Both the position numbers and the translations under genes were made by a program. The notes beneath the pieces were generated by a model that saw nothing but the letters and a program-made list of their open reading frames with translations, did no database searches and was not told where the DNA came from. A DNA stretch of 64,000 bases from Brevibacterium pigmentatum (GTDB lineage Bacteria; Actinomycetota; Actinomycetes; Actinomycetales; Brevibacteriaceae). The stretch spans positions 434,001-498,000 of the forward strand of contig NZ_CP050153.1 of the NCBI RefSeq assembly GCF_011617465.1. Reading direction: 5' to 3'. Positions 38,820 through 47,848 of this stretch are shown here, piece by piece; position 1 is the stretch's first letter; each line of letters opens with the position of its first letter.

Positions 38820-40018
38820 TCAGGGCGTGAAGCGCAGGAGCCGGTCGTCGGCCGGGCCAGGTTCTCCGCGGCCGTCGGTGTTGTTCGTCAGCACGAGCAG
38901 CGTACCGTCGGGCGCCTCGACCACATCGCGCAGCCGGGCCATGCTCGCCGGTCCACAGCTCCGACGACGACTTCAGGTCGGCGAGCGGCACCTGGTGCAG
39001 GCGCTCACCGCGCAGTCCGGCAATGAGGATGCTGTCATCGGTGACGGCCAATCCGCTGGGGCTCGCTTCATCGGGCGACCACTGCTGCACCGGGTCGATG
39101 AAGTCGCCCGAGCCGTTATCGGTGCCGTCGCTGCCACCTGAACTAGTGCCATCGCCGTTGCCACCAGCAATGCCCTCAACTTCGGCCCACCCGTATGCCT
39201 CCGGCTTCGATGATGTTGAGCTCATCCCACGTGTCCTGCCCGAACTCCGAGGCGTACATCTTGCCGTCGTCATCCCATCCGATGCCCTGCGGATTTCGGT
39301 GCCCCATGCTGTAGACGAGCGAATCGCCGAAGGGATTGTCATCCGGAATCTCGCCCTCGGGAGTCATGCGCAGAATCTTTCCCGACAGCGCCTCCTCATC
39401 CTGCGCACTGCTGCGATCGCCCGTATCGCCGAGCGTGGCATAGAGCATCCCACCAGGCCCGAACGCCAACCGTCCGCCGTTGTGGAAGTCCGCGGTCGGC
39501 AGTCCATCGAGGATCGTTGCCTCCTCACCCAATGACAGATCCCCCGCCTCGCCGAGGAGGTCGAACCGGACGATCCGATTCTCCGTCCCAGCGGCGAAGA
39601 AGGCATAGAGACGGTTATCGTCAACGGCGAGACCGTGCAGACCGGCTTCACCAGAGGCCGAGACACCGTCGATCCGGCCGACCTCACGAACGTCCCCACC
39701 AGCAGAGACTTCGAGGATGCGACCCGAGTTGCGTTCGCTGACCAGTGGCGTCTGCCCGACGAAGGCGATCGACCATGGGGATTCGAGGCCGGTAGCCACG
39801 ACCTCGGGAGAGTCCGCGCCAGGCGCAGACGACGTTTGAGATCGGGCCCCGGAAGATCTGGAATCAGCATTCGCCGAGGCGGCCCCCGGACCTGACCCGT
39901 CCGGATCGGCGGTCTCACCGGAATCCGAATCAGAGGAGCAGGCAGGAAGAACGACGGCGAGAGATACCGCGGCACCGGTAAGAAGGCGTCCGGCTCGGCG
40001 CTGGGAGGAGGTGCTCAT
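38820..40018 (-). pseudogene. PQQ-dependent sugar dehydrogenase-like lipoprotein, two frameshifts
   Basis: The gene opens with a lipoprotein signal (lipobox LPAC followed by SSDSDSGE) and a beta-propeller of the soluble glucose/sorbosone dehydrogenase family: VATGLESPWSIAFVG, GEAGLHGLAVD, FHNGGRLAFGPGGMLYATLG and YSMGHRNPQGIGWDDDGKMY. After NIIEAGG the frame is lost: two bases are missing from the expected Asn-Tyr-Gly-Trp codons, and the text continues in another frame as YGWAEVEG. It shifts again at TGEHG by one extra C, after which LRDVVEAPDGTLLVLTNNTD and the end DDRLLRFTP are found in the third frame. Repaired length would be about 399 residues. Two indels argue for a true pseudogene, though assembly error cannot be excluded. 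Confidence 0.85.
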
Positions 40019-40073
40019 ACTCTCTCCTTCATTGGGGAGTCCGGTGGACCAAGACTAACCGTGGCCTGCCCGA

Positions 40074-40133
40074 AAACTGAACCTCTTGCCGGCAAATAGG
40101 ACCGTCTGCTCAGGAATAGAACCGTCTGCCCGG
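40074..40133 (+). promoter_or_regulatory. Three 20-bp phased direct repeats upstream of the LLM gene
   Basis: Units starting at 40074, 40094 and 40114 share A-rich starts and AACC/ACCGTCTGC cores; units 2 and 3 match at 13 of 14 core bases (ATAGGACCGTCTGC and ATAGAACCGTCTGC), unit 1 is weaker. The 20-base period places the cores on one face of the helix, as in an operator array. Confidence 0.5.
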
Positions 40134-40212
40134 ACTGTTGCCTCAAGTAACTGAAATTTCTGCGACTGCGTTTTCCGGCCGCACCACGCGCTTACCGAAG
40201 GAGACCCCTACC

Positions 40213-41199
40213 GTGTCCGTTCCGTTGAATATCCTCGATCTCGTCTCCATCAGGGAAGGCTCCACCGCACACGAAGGCATAGCCGAATCGATGACGTCGG
40301 CGAAGCGGGCCGACGAGCTGGGATATAAGCGCCTGTGGTTCGCCGAACACCACAACACGATGGGCCTGGCCGCCAGCGCCACGGCCCTGCTGATCTCACA
40401 GGCCGCCTCGGTGACGGAGAAGATCCGGGTCGGATCCGGTGGTGTCATGCTGCCCAACCACGCCCCGCTCATGGTCGCCGAACAGTACGGGACGCTCGCG
40501 AACATCCACGGGCCGCGCATCGACCTGGGCCTCGGACGCGCACCCGGCACGGACGGGATGACCGCGCAGGCGCTCGCCCGATCCTCGGCCGAACCGCAGG
40601 ACTTCGCACAGAACATCTACGACATGCAGGGCTGGTTCTCTGACACCGGGCAGGCGCACACGATGCCGATCAAGTCAGCGGTCTCGGCGGGGATGGAGGT
40701 GCCGATCTGGGTGCTCGGGTCGACGATGAACGGCGCTTCGATCGCCGGTCAGCTGGGCCTGCCGTTCTCCCTGGCCTCGCACTTCGCGCCCGACCAGATC
40801 GACATCGCCATCAAGACCTACCGGGACGCGTTCACCACCGAGGCGCCGACCGCGCAGATCGACGAACCCTTCGTCATGGCCGGGATCAACGTCATGGTCG
40901 CCGACACCGACGCCGAGGCGGCCCGCCAGTTCACGTCGGTCCAGCAGATGTTCAATGACATGCGCACCGGTCGCCGCCGCAATCTGCAGCCCCCGGTCGA
41001 CCCGGCCGAGATCTACGCGCAGGGCGGGACGAGCCCGATGCTGTCCATCAGCGCCGTTGGTTCGCCGGATACGGCGACCGCGCAGATGGCTGAGTTCGTC
41101 GAGCGCACCGGCGCCGACGAACTCATCACCGTTACCTACGCCTATGACCCCGATGTGCAGCGCGAGTCCCTGCGACTGCTCGCCGACGCCTGGTTCTGA
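40213..41199 (+). CDS. LLM-class flavin-dependent oxidoreductase (MsnO8-like)
   Basis: This 328-residue TIM-barrel protein belongs to the bacterial luciferase-like monooxygenases. It opens VPLNILDLVSIREGSTAHEG, then KRLWFAEHHNTMGLAASATA and GSGGVMLPNHAPLMVAEQYG, GPRIDLGLGRAPGTDGMTAQ, which define the subgroup related to MsnO8. It should use reduced FMN (or F420) to oxidise an unknown small molecule. The GTG start follows AAGGAGA by eight bases. It is convergent with the LysR regulator gene and is preceded by a set of phased direct repeats. Confidence 0.92.
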   Translation: MSVPLNILDLVSIREGSTAHEGIAESMTSAKRADELGYKRLWFAEHHNTMGLAASATALLISQAASVTEKIRVGSGGVMLPNHAPLMVAEQYGTLANIHGPRIDLGLGRAPGTDGMTAQALARSSAEPQDFAQNIYDMQGWFSDTGQAHTMPIKSAVSAGMEVPIWVLGSTMNGASIAGQLGLPFSLASHFAPDQIDIAIKTYRDAFTTEAPTAQIDEPFVMAGINVMVADTDAEAARQFTSVQQMFNDMRTGRRRNLQPPVDPAEIYAQGGTSPMLSISAVGSPDTATAQMAEFVERTGADELITVTYAYDPDVQRESLRLLADAWF

Positions 41200-41245
41200 G
41201 GTTCGGAGCCGTGTCCGCGTGGCGGCGCGCTGAGCTGGGAACTGC

Positions 41246-42199
41246 CTACTCCAGCACCCGGACATAGTCGGAGAGGTCGGGTTCGACGTCGGTGAGCGTG
41301 CGGGCTGTGGACAGGACCGTCGACTCCATCGCCGAGGCGGCCCTGGTCGCCCGCACGTCCGCGCGCTTAGCGAGGCTGACCGTGCGAGGCAGGCGCGGAT
41401 CGACCAGCGGCACCGAATCCAACCGGGGCCGGTCGACGAGGACCATCGCCGGGACGATCGCGACCCCGAGACCACGCTCGACGAAGCGCAGAGCCGCATC
41501 CATCTCCACCCCCTCGACGACGACTCGTGGTATCAGGCCGGCTGAGTCGAACGCTGAGGAGGTCGCCTCCCTGAGGTCGTAACCGTGATGGAACAGGACC
41601 TGGGGACGGTCGGCCACCTCGGCGAGCGTGATCCGATCGGTCTGCGCACGGTCCGAGGTGAGCAGGTCGGAACCGGCGGCGGCGATAACGACGAGATCCT
41701 CGGCAAGGATCCCGCGCAGGCTGAGCCTCGGCATCTGCGGGGCGAGGTCGAAGGTGCGGGTGATGAGCGCGAGGTCGAGCTCGCCGCCGGCCAGAGATTC
41801 GATGAGCTCCCGGGACCCCTTCTCCACGAGCTCGAGTTCGACGCCGGGGTGGGCGGTGTGGAACCGGCTGATCGTCTCGGCCACGAGGCTCACGCACAGG
41901 GTCGGGGTCGCACCCAGCCGAACCCGGCCCTGCTGCAGGCCCGCGAGCTCATCCATGTCACGGCGGATCGCCTCGGCGTCGGCGAGCATGCGCTTCGCCG
42001 TCGGCAGCAGCGTCGCCCCGGCATCGGTGAGCGTGATGTGACCATGCGCGCGGTGGAAGAGCTCGGCTCCGAGCTCCTTCTCCAGCGTCGAGATCTGTCG
42101 CGACAGGGAGGGCTGGGCCAAGTGGAGCGTCGCGGCGGCTTTCGTGAAATGGCCGGTGGCGGCCACCTCGGCGAAGCTTCTCAGCTGTTCGAGGTTCAT
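41246..42199 (-). CDS. LysR-family transcriptional regulator
   Basis: This 317-residue regulator has the N-terminal winged helix-turn-helix (LEQLRSFAEVAATGHFTKAA, then LHLAQPSLSRQISTLEKELG) and a periplasmic-binding-like effector domain from about residue 90. It is transcribed divergently from the SdhA-like flavoprotein, with a 14-bp inverted repeat between the two starts, the usual arrangement for a LysR protein that controls its neighbour and itself. The effector is unknown, perhaps the substrate of the flavoprotein. Confidence 0.94.
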   Translation of the reverse strand: MNLEQLRSFAEVAATGHFTKAAATLHLAQPSLSRQISTLEKELGAELFHRAHGHITLTDAGATLLPTAKRMLADAEAIRRDMDELAGLQQGRVRLGATPTLCVSLVAETISRFHTAHPGVELELVEKGSRELIESLAGGELDLALITRTFDLAPQMPRLSLRGILAEDLVVIAAAGSDLLTSDRAQTDRITLAEVADRPQVLFHHGYDLREATSSAFDSAGLIPRVVVEGVEMDAALRFVERGLGVAIVPAMVLVDRPRLDSVPLVDPRLPRTVSLAKRADVRATRAASAMESTVLSTARTLTDVEPDLSDYVRVLE

Positions 42200-42219
42200 G
42201 ATCGGTCTCCGTGCAGGTC

Positions 42220-42254
42220 AGTCATATCAATAGCCTACCGCTATTGATATGACT
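42220..42254. promoter_or_regulatory. LysR operator candidate, 14-7-14 inverted repeat
   Basis: AGTCATATCAATAG and CTATTGATATGACT are perfect complements separated by CCTACCG. The site lies 21 bases before the LysR start and about 50 before the flavoprotein start, in an AT-rich island in otherwise GC-rich DNA. Confidence 0.75.
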
Positions 42255-42265
42255 CAAACAATGCA

Positions 42266-42295
42266 TTGGACGTATGGAATAGGCGGTTCCATAGT
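42266..42295 (+). promoter_or_regulatory. Candidate leaderless promoter of the SdhA-like gene
   Basis: TTGGAC, an 18-base spacer and CATAGT stand seven bases before ATG 42303; no ribosome binding site is present, so the mRNA may start at the ATG. Confidence 0.45.
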
Positions 42296-42302
42296 GGATT
42301 CC

Positions 42303-44060
42303 ATGAACACCACACAGGGCGGATCCCGCCGTAAAGAACACTCCATCTCCACCTCGGTGCTGGTCATCGGAACCGGCGGATCGGGTCTGCGGGCCGCGAT
42401 CGAGGTCGCCGAATCCGGGGCCGACGTCCTCGCTGTCGGCAAACGGCCGAAGGAGGACGCCCACACCTCGCTGGCAGCCGGCGGCATCAACGCGGCCCTG
42501 GCGACGATGGACCCGGACGACACCTGGCAGCAGCACGCGGCCGACACGATCAAGGAATCCTATGACCTCGCCAACCCCCGCACCGTCGAGATCGTCACTC
42601 AGGGAGCAGCCGAAGGCATCGCTGACCTGGAGCGATATGGAATGGACTTCGCGAAGGAGGACGACGGTCGGATCTCTCAGCGCTTCTTCGGCGCCCACAC
42701 CTGGCGTCGTACCGCTTTCGCCGGCGACTACACGGGGCTGGAAATCCAGCGCACCCTCATTCGTCGCGCCGAATCCCTGAACATCCCCATCCTCGACCGC
42801 GTCTACATCACGAAGCTGCTCGTCTCAGGCGGTCGCATCTTCGGTGCCTACGGCTTCGACGTCATCGACGGCACCGGGTACCGGATCCACGCCGACGCCG
42901 TCATCCTCGCCGCCGGCGGACACAACCGGATCTGGCGACGGACCTCGTCTCGCCGGGATGAGAACACCGGTGACTCCTTCCGCCTGGCTGTCGAGGCCGG
43001 CGCCCGACTGCGCGATGCCGAACTCGTCCAGTTCCACCCCTCGGGCATCATCGAACCCGAGAACGCTGCGGGCACGCTGGTTTCCGAGGCGGCCCGCGGT
43101 GAGGGAGGGATCCTGCGCAACGGTCTGGGGGAGCGGTTCATGGAGCGCTACGACCCGCAGCGCATGGAACTTTCGACGCGTGACCGGGTAGCCCTGGCCG
43201 CATACACGGAGATCGCCGAGGGGCGCGGCACTGAGAACGGGGGAGTGTGGCTCGACGTGTCCCACCTGCCGCGCGAGACCATCATGAACCGGCTGCCCCG
43301 GGTGTTCCAGACGCTCATGGAGACGCAGATGCTCGACATCACGACCTCGCCGATCGAGATCGCTCCGACCGCCCACTACTCGATGGGAGGAGTGTGGGTC
43401 GACCCGGTCGATCACAGCACCGACGTCGAAGGCCTGTGGGCCATCGGTGAGGCGTCGTCCGGTCTGCACGGGGCGAACCGGTTGGGCGGGAACTCGCTCA
43501 TCGAGCTCCTCGTCTTCGGTCGGATCGTCGGTCGGTCAGCCGTTGCGTATTCTGATTCGCTTGAGGCTCAGGTGCGGTCACATGCCGCGGTTGATGAGGC
43601 CAGGGCCGAGATCTCCGCTCTGCTGGCATCCGAGGGCACGGAGAACGTGCGTGCCCTGCAGCGGGAGGTCCGCAATCTCATGACCGAGCACGCCGGAGTC
43701 GTTCGCGACGAGGCCGGTCTGCTCGCCGGCTTGGAGAAGCTCGCAACGATCGAGGCCAGGCTCGAGCTCGTCGGCATCCACCCCGATATCGCCGGGTTCG
43801 CCGACCTCGCACACGCCTTCGACCTCAAGTCCTCGGTGCTCGCGGCACGGGCGACGCTCGAATGTGCGCTGGAGCGTCGGGAGACCCGCGGCTGCCATAA
43901 CCGCAGCGACTACCCGGAACTGGACCCGAACCTGCAGGTCAATTTGGTCTGGTCTCCGTCGGTCGGAGTCGTCCGCGAGTCGATCCCTGCAGTTTCGGCG
44001 GACGTCGCGGCGCTCATGCACACCGGTGAAATCAGCCAAGAAGGCAAACTCGTCGAATAA
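42303..44060 (+). CDS. FAD-binding protein, SdhA/FrdA/NadB superfamily
   Basis: This 585-residue flavoprotein resembles succinate dehydrogenase/fumarate reductase A subunits. It has the dinucleotide motif VIGTGGSGLRAAIEVAESG, the FAD-His region DAHTSLAAGGINAAL (His in the place of the covalent flavin ligand), substrate motifs AELVQFHPSGI and APTAHYSMGGVWVD and the end motif HGANRLGGNSLIELLVFGR. No iron-sulfur or membrane-anchor subunit gene is next to it, so it may work alone, for example as a soluble fumarate reductase-like or dicarboxylate/aspartate oxidase-like enzyme. It is controlled by the divergent LysR gene. The TAA stop leads into palindrome copy 2. Confidence 0.9.
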   Translation: MNTTQGGSRRKEHSISTSVLVIGTGGSGLRAAIEVAESGADVLAVGKRPKEDAHTSLAAGGINAALATMDPDDTWQQHAADTIKESYDLANPRTVEIVTQGAAEGIADLERYGMDFAKEDDGRISQRFFGAHTWRRTAFAGDYTGLEIQRTLIRRAESLNIPILDRVYITKLLVSGGRIFGAYGFDVIDGTGYRIHADAVILAAGGHNRIWRRTSSRRDENTGDSFRLAVEAGARLRDAELVQFHPSGIIEPENAAGTLVSEAARGEGGILRNGLGERFMERYDPQRMELSTRDRVALAAYTEIAEGRGTENGGVWLDVSHLPRETIMNRLPRVFQTLMETQMLDITTSPIEIAPTAHYSMGGVWVDPVDHSTDVEGLWAIGEASSGLHGANRLGGNSLIELLVFGRIVGRSAVAYSDSLEAQVRSHAAVDEARAEISALLASEGTENVRALQREVRNLMTEHAGVVRDEAGLLAGLEKLATIEARLELVGIHPDIAGFADLAHAFDLKSSVLAARATLECALERRETRGCHNRSDYPELDPNLQVNLVWSPSVGVVRESIPAVSADVAALMHTGEISQEGKLVE

Positions 44061-44124
44061 TTGCTACCTGACGGCGGCCCAGCAACCTGGCGCGAGGTTG
44101 CTGGGCCGCCGTCAGGTAGCAATT
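44059..44124 (+). repeat. 56-bp palindrome, copy 2 (with full outer arms)
   Basis: This is the most complete copy: AATTG and CAATT flank the 56-bp core, extending the stem to 33 bp with one mismatch at the centre (CCTGGCGCGAGG). The core starts three bases after the TAA stop of the flavoprotein. Confidence 0.95.
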
Positions 44125-44176
44125 AAGGGGAGGGGCGGCGGTCGGCTGAAGGTCCTGCGCCGGGTGGGCCGAGTCG

Positions 44177-44206
44177 TTGGCGGCGTCTCTCCGTGTGTCG
44201 TATGCT
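44177..44206 (+). promoter_or_regulatory. Candidate promoter of the HchA-like gene
   Basis: TTGGCG, an 18-base spacer and TATGCT lie about 65 bases before the start codon. Confidence 0.5.
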
Positions 44207-44272
44207 GGCAAGTCAGTCGATGCACCGACGACACCGACATGCAAGTGAGCCACGCGAGCGAAAGGTGAAGAC

Positions 44273-45139
44273 ATGACTGACAGCGACAAATCTCAGGAGC
44301 GGAGCCCGGTGCCCGATCAGGCGGAGGCCAACGCCTTCTTCCCGAGCGCCTACTCGCTCTCCCAGTACACGTCGAGCAGGACCGACTTCGACGGCCCCGT
44401 CACCGAGGAGACATACACGGGCGGGAAGTGGAAGATCCTCACGATCGCCACCGACGAGCGGTACATGCTCATGAGGAACGGCACGTTCTTCTCCACTGGC
44501 AACCATCCCGTTGAGACGCTGCTGCCACTCCACCACATGGCCGAGGCCGGCTATGAGGTCGATGTGGCCACCGTCAGCGGCGGGCCCGGTAAATTCGAGT
44601 GGTGGGCCTACCCCGGGCAGGACGAGGCCATCGCCTCCGCGTGGTCGGGCACCGAGACGAAATTCAAGGCTCCGCTGAGGCTCTCCGACGTCATCGCGAA
44701 CGGCCTCGACGACTACGCTGCGATTTTCATCCCGGGCGGTCACGGTGCCATGAACGTCATCCCCTTCGACCGGGATGTGCAGGCCGCCTTGGACTTCTTC
44801 CTGGACAACGACAGGCTGATCATCACCCTCTGTCATGGTCCGGCGGCGTTGCTGGCCGCAGGCCTCGATCGCTCTGAGAACCGCTTCGCCGGCTACCGTG
44901 TCACTGCGTTCCCGGACGCTCTCGACTTCGGGGCGAACCTCGACATCGGCTATCTGCCCGGTAAGATGCCTTGGGCGCTCGGCGAGACGCTGACGAAGGA
45001 CGGTATCGAGATCATCAACGATGAGATGACCGGTGCCACCACACGCGACCGCAACCTCCTGACCGGGGACAGTCCGCTCGCAGCGAATCAGCTCGGAAAA
45101 GAGTCTGTGGTCGCGCTTCTGGAGAGCTTCGGCAGCTGA
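44273..45139 (+). CDS. hchA: Hsp31/HchA-type protein deglycase or glyoxalase III
   Basis: This 288-residue DJ-1/PfpI superfamily protein has the Hsp31 layout: N-terminal extension, KWKILTIATDERYML, the acidic residue in TGNHPVETLLPLHHM, and the nucleophile elbow ITLCHGPAALLAAG near residue 186 with His next to the Cys. The C-terminal part has KMPWALGETLTKDGIEI and the TRDRNLLTGDSP segment. It should remove methylglyoxal adducts or act as a holding chaperone in the cytoplasm under stress. It has its own promoter after palindrome copy 2. Confidence 0.92.
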   Translation: MTDSDKSQERSPVPDQAEANAFFPSAYSLSQYTSSRTDFDGPVTEETYTGGKWKILTIATDERYMLMRNGTFFSTGNHPVETLLPLHHMAEAGYEVDVATVSGGPGKFEWWAYPGQDEAIASAWSGTETKFKAPLRLSDVIANGLDDYAAIFIPGGHGAMNVIPFDRDVQAALDFFLDNDRLIITLCHGPAALLAAGLDRSENRFAGYRVTAFPDALDFGANLDIGYLPGKMPWALGETLTKDGIEIINDEMTGATTRDRNLLTGDSPLAANQLGKESVVALLESFGS

Positions 45140-45315
45140 GTCCTCCGTCGTTCAGCGTCCCGCCAGACGACCTGCACGTCGCTGAATGCGCCCGGCACCA
45201 CACATTCAGTGACGTCGCGGGGGTTCGGCGGCGGTGGTCGGTGTTGCCAGCATTCTGCCAGCCTGGGCCAGGATAATCGATACCAGCCGCCCACTTGATC
45301 ACTTTCGGAAGGACC

Positions 45316-45432
45316 ATGGACGACTATCGAAGTCCCGGCTGGGACATCTCTCTTCGCACCTTGGAACAAATCAATAACGCGCGCGCAGACGCTTTGCGAG
45401 CGCAGAGCACGCAGGCAGGTGGTCGCAGTTGA
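45316..45432 (+). CDS. 38-residue small protein leading the CNNM operon
   Basis: A short frame reads MDDYRSPGWDISLRTLEQIN and ends QAGGRS. It has a good GGAAGG ribosome binding site, and its TGA stop overlaps the TTG start of the next gene (TTGA), which strongly suggests translational coupling. It has no membrane segment; the middle is a likely amphipathic helix. I know no homologue. It may simply be a leader that delivers ribosomes to the weak TTG start, or a small partner of the transporter. Confidence 0.6.
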   Translation: MDDYRSPGWDISLRTLEQINNARADALRAQSTQAGGRS

Positions 45433-46829
45433 CCTGGCTGCTCTCGTTGCTCATAGGCCTCCTCGTCGTCCTCCTCATCACGGTGGCCACCGGCTACTTC
45501 GTGGCGCAGGAATTCGCGTACATGGCCGTCGACCGCTCTCGTCTGGCCGCACGTTCGGCCTCCGGTGACCGCGCCGCGGCCCGGGCCCTATCCATCACCC
45601 GCCGCACCTCCTTCATGCTCTCCGGCGCACAACTGGGCATCACCGTCACCGGTCTGCTCGTCGGCTACGTCGCCGAACCGCTCATCGGCACATCCGTCGG
45701 CGAGGCACTCGGCGGCACCCCGATCCCTGCGGGCACAGGTGTGCTCATCGGCACCGTCCTCGCCCTCCTCGTCTCAACGCTCATCCAGATGCTCTTCGGT
45801 GAGCTGTTCCCGAAGAACCTGGCTATCGCCCGCCCCGAGGCGCTCGCCACATGGCTCGCCCGGTCGACCTCGATCTACCTCGCCGTCTTCGGCTGGCTCA
45901 TCACGATCTTCGACAAAGCCTCGAACGCCCTGCTGCGCGTCCTCGGCATCGAACCGGTCCACGACGTCGACCACTCCGCCACCCGGCGCGACCTCAAACA
46001 CATCGTCGCCGAATCCCGGGAGGGCGGCGAGATCGTCGACGACGATTCGCTCATCCTCGACCGCATCCTCGACTTCCCGCAGCAGAGCGTCGCCCACGCC
46101 ACGGTGCCACGCTCACGCGTCGACGCCATCGACATCGACACGCCCCTGGACGAGGTGCGCGAACTGATGAGCCGAGGACACTCCCGCTACCCCGTGCTCG
46201 ACGCCGATGATCAGGTGATCGGCACGATCGACCTCCTCGATGTCCTCGCCGAGGCGGGGTCGGGCACCACCGAAAACGTCGCCGAGGCGGCACCGAGCAC
46301 CACCGACACCGTCACCGGGACCGGGATCCGTTCCCTCTTGCGTGACCCGGTCTTCGTCCCGGAATCCCTGCCGCTGCCGGCCGCGGTGGCCACGCTCTTC
46401 GGACGGCGGGAGCAGATGGCCTGCGTCCTCGACGAATACGGCGGCTTCGCCGGAATCCTGACGATGGAGGACCTCGGTGAGGAACTCGTCGGTGACATCG
46501 CCGACGAACACGACCACATCGTCGAAGAACTCATCGAGACCGGCGACGGCACCTGGACAGCACCGGGGGTCATCCCCCTCGACGAGGTGGCCCGCGTCCT
46601 CCAACGCGAACTGCCGACCACCTCGGCGCAGACCTTGTCTGGCCTCGTCATCGAACACCTCCGCGGATTCCCCGAGGTGGGTGACCGGGTCTCGATCGAA
46701 CTGCCGATCGACCCCGCCGACCTCAGCGGAAACGACACCCCGGAGACCGAGCGACTCGTCATCGACTTCATCGAAGTGGCCACGCATGTGCCTGCGCGGC
46801 TGCGGATCGGAATCGAGGTGGCGCGATGA
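45429..46829 (+). CDS. CNNM/HlyC-CorC family transporter (complete domain set)
   Basis: This 466-residue protein has an N-terminal DUF21 (CNNM) membrane domain with four hydrophobic segments (LLSLLIGLLVVLLITVATGY at the start, and MLFGELFPKNLAIARPEALA), two CBS domains (about residues 205-340, with SRVDAIDIDTPLDEVRELMS and ACVLDEYGGFAGILTMEDLG) and a C-terminal CorC/HlyC domain ending in RLRIGIEVAR. The family moves Mg2+/Co2+ or Na+ across the membrane. The start is TTG, overlapping the small ORF stop; the gene overlaps the next one by ATGA. Confidence 0.92.
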   Translation: MTWLLSLLIGLLVVLLITVATGYFVAQEFAYMAVDRSRLAARSASGDRAAARALSITRRTSFMLSGAQLGITVTGLLVGYVAEPLIGTSVGEALGGTPIPAGTGVLIGTVLALLVSTLIQMLFGELFPKNLAIARPEALATWLARSTSIYLAVFGWLITIFDKASNALLRVLGIEPVHDVDHSATRRDLKHIVAESREGGEIVDDDSLILDRILDFPQQSVAHATVPRSRVDAIDIDTPLDEVRELMSRGHSRYPVLDADDQVIGTIDLLDVLAEAGSGTTENVAEAAPSTTDTVTGTGIRSLLRDPVFVPESLPLPAAVATLFGRREQMACVLDEYGGFAGILTMEDLGEELVGDIADEHDHIVEELIETGDGTWTAPGVIPLDEVARVLQRELPTTSAQTLSGLVIEHLRGFPEVGDRVSIELPIDPADLSGNDTPETERLVIDFIEVATHVPARLRIGIEVAR

Positions 46830-47848
46830 GCAACCCCTGGGTCATCACAGCGATCACGCTCGCCATCATCGGCCTCAGCGCGTTCTTCGTCGCCGTAGAA
46901 TTCGCGCTCATCGCCGCCAAACGGCACCGTCTCGAAGACGCAGCCGCGGACAGCCGATCCGCCCGGGCCGCCCTGCGCAGCTCGACCGAACTGTCGGTGC
47001 TGCTGGCAGGGTCGCAGCTGGGCATCACGGCCTGCACACTGGCGCTCGGGGCGATCACGAAGCCGGCCGTCCACCACTGGATCACCCCGGTCGCCGAGAC
47101 ACTGGGTCTGCCGCTGTGGATCGCCGACATCGTCGGCTTCGTGCTCGCCCTCGTCATCGTCACCTTCCTCCACCTCGTCGTCGGTGAGATGGCGCCGAAG
47201 TCGTGGGCGGTGGCGCATCCGGAACGCTCGGCGATCATGCTGGCGCTGCCGATGCGAGCGTTCATGTTCCTCACCCGCCCGCTGCTGCATGTGCTCAACA
47301 ACGCTGCGAACGCGTGCCTGCGCCTCGTGCGGGTCGAACCCGTCGACGAGGTCGATCAGGCGCACACGCCCGAGGACCTGAGGCAGCTGCTGCAGCATTC
47401 GGCGCAGGCGGGAACCTTGGAGAAGGAGTCCTCGGAGGCTCTGCTCGGCGCCCTCGACCTCACCAGGCTCACTCTTGACGAGCTCGTGGCCGGTCGTCCG
47501 GAGCCGACAGCCGTCGGTCCGGCAGCGACTGCAGGTGAGGTGCGCGAGGCGTCGCGCCGTGACCGTCACCGTCGCATCCTCGTGCGCACCGAGGCTGAGG
47601 GCCCGCTGAGTCATGTGGTGCATGTCAGGGATGTGCTCGGACTCGCCGAGGATGCTCTCATCGCCGAGGCAGCCCGTCCCGTCACCGTCGTGGACGGCTC
47701 GATGACCGTGGTGCGGGCATTCAAGGCGATGCGGGAGGACAGCGTGCAGCTGGCTTTGGTGGAGAGGGGCGACGGCAGCCACGCGGTCGTCACCGTCACC
47801 GACGTGCTCACCCACCTGCTCACCACCGGTCAAGTACCCTCCCGATAA
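46826..47848 (+). CDS. Second CNNM/DUF21 transporter, lacking the CorC domain
   Basis: This 340-residue paralogue of the previous gene has the DUF21 membrane domain (WVITAITLAIIGLSAFFVAV, then LVVGEMAPKSWAVAHPERSA) and CBS repeats, but stops before a CorC/HlyC domain. The two adjacent, overlapping genes are a common actinobacterial pair and probably form a heteromeric divalent-cation exporter. The CBS part is short and contains SRRDRHRRILVRTEAEG. The TAA stop runs into palindrome copy 3. Confidence 0.9.
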   Translation: MSNPWVITAITLAIIGLSAFFVAVEFALIAAKRHRLEDAAADSRSARAALRSSTELSVLLAGSQLGITACTLALGAITKPAVHHWITPVAETLGLPLWIADIVGFVLALVIVTFLHLVVGEMAPKSWAVAHPERSAIMLALPMRAFMFLTRPLLHVLNNAANACLRLVRVEPVDEVDQAHTPEDLRQLLQHSAQAGTLEKESSEALLGALDLTRLTLDELVAGRPEPTAVGPAATAGEVREASRRDRHRRILVRTEAEGPLSHVVHVRDVLGLAEDALIAEAARPVTVVDGSMTVVRAFKAMREDSVQLALVERGDGSHAVVTVTDVLTHLLTTGQVPSR

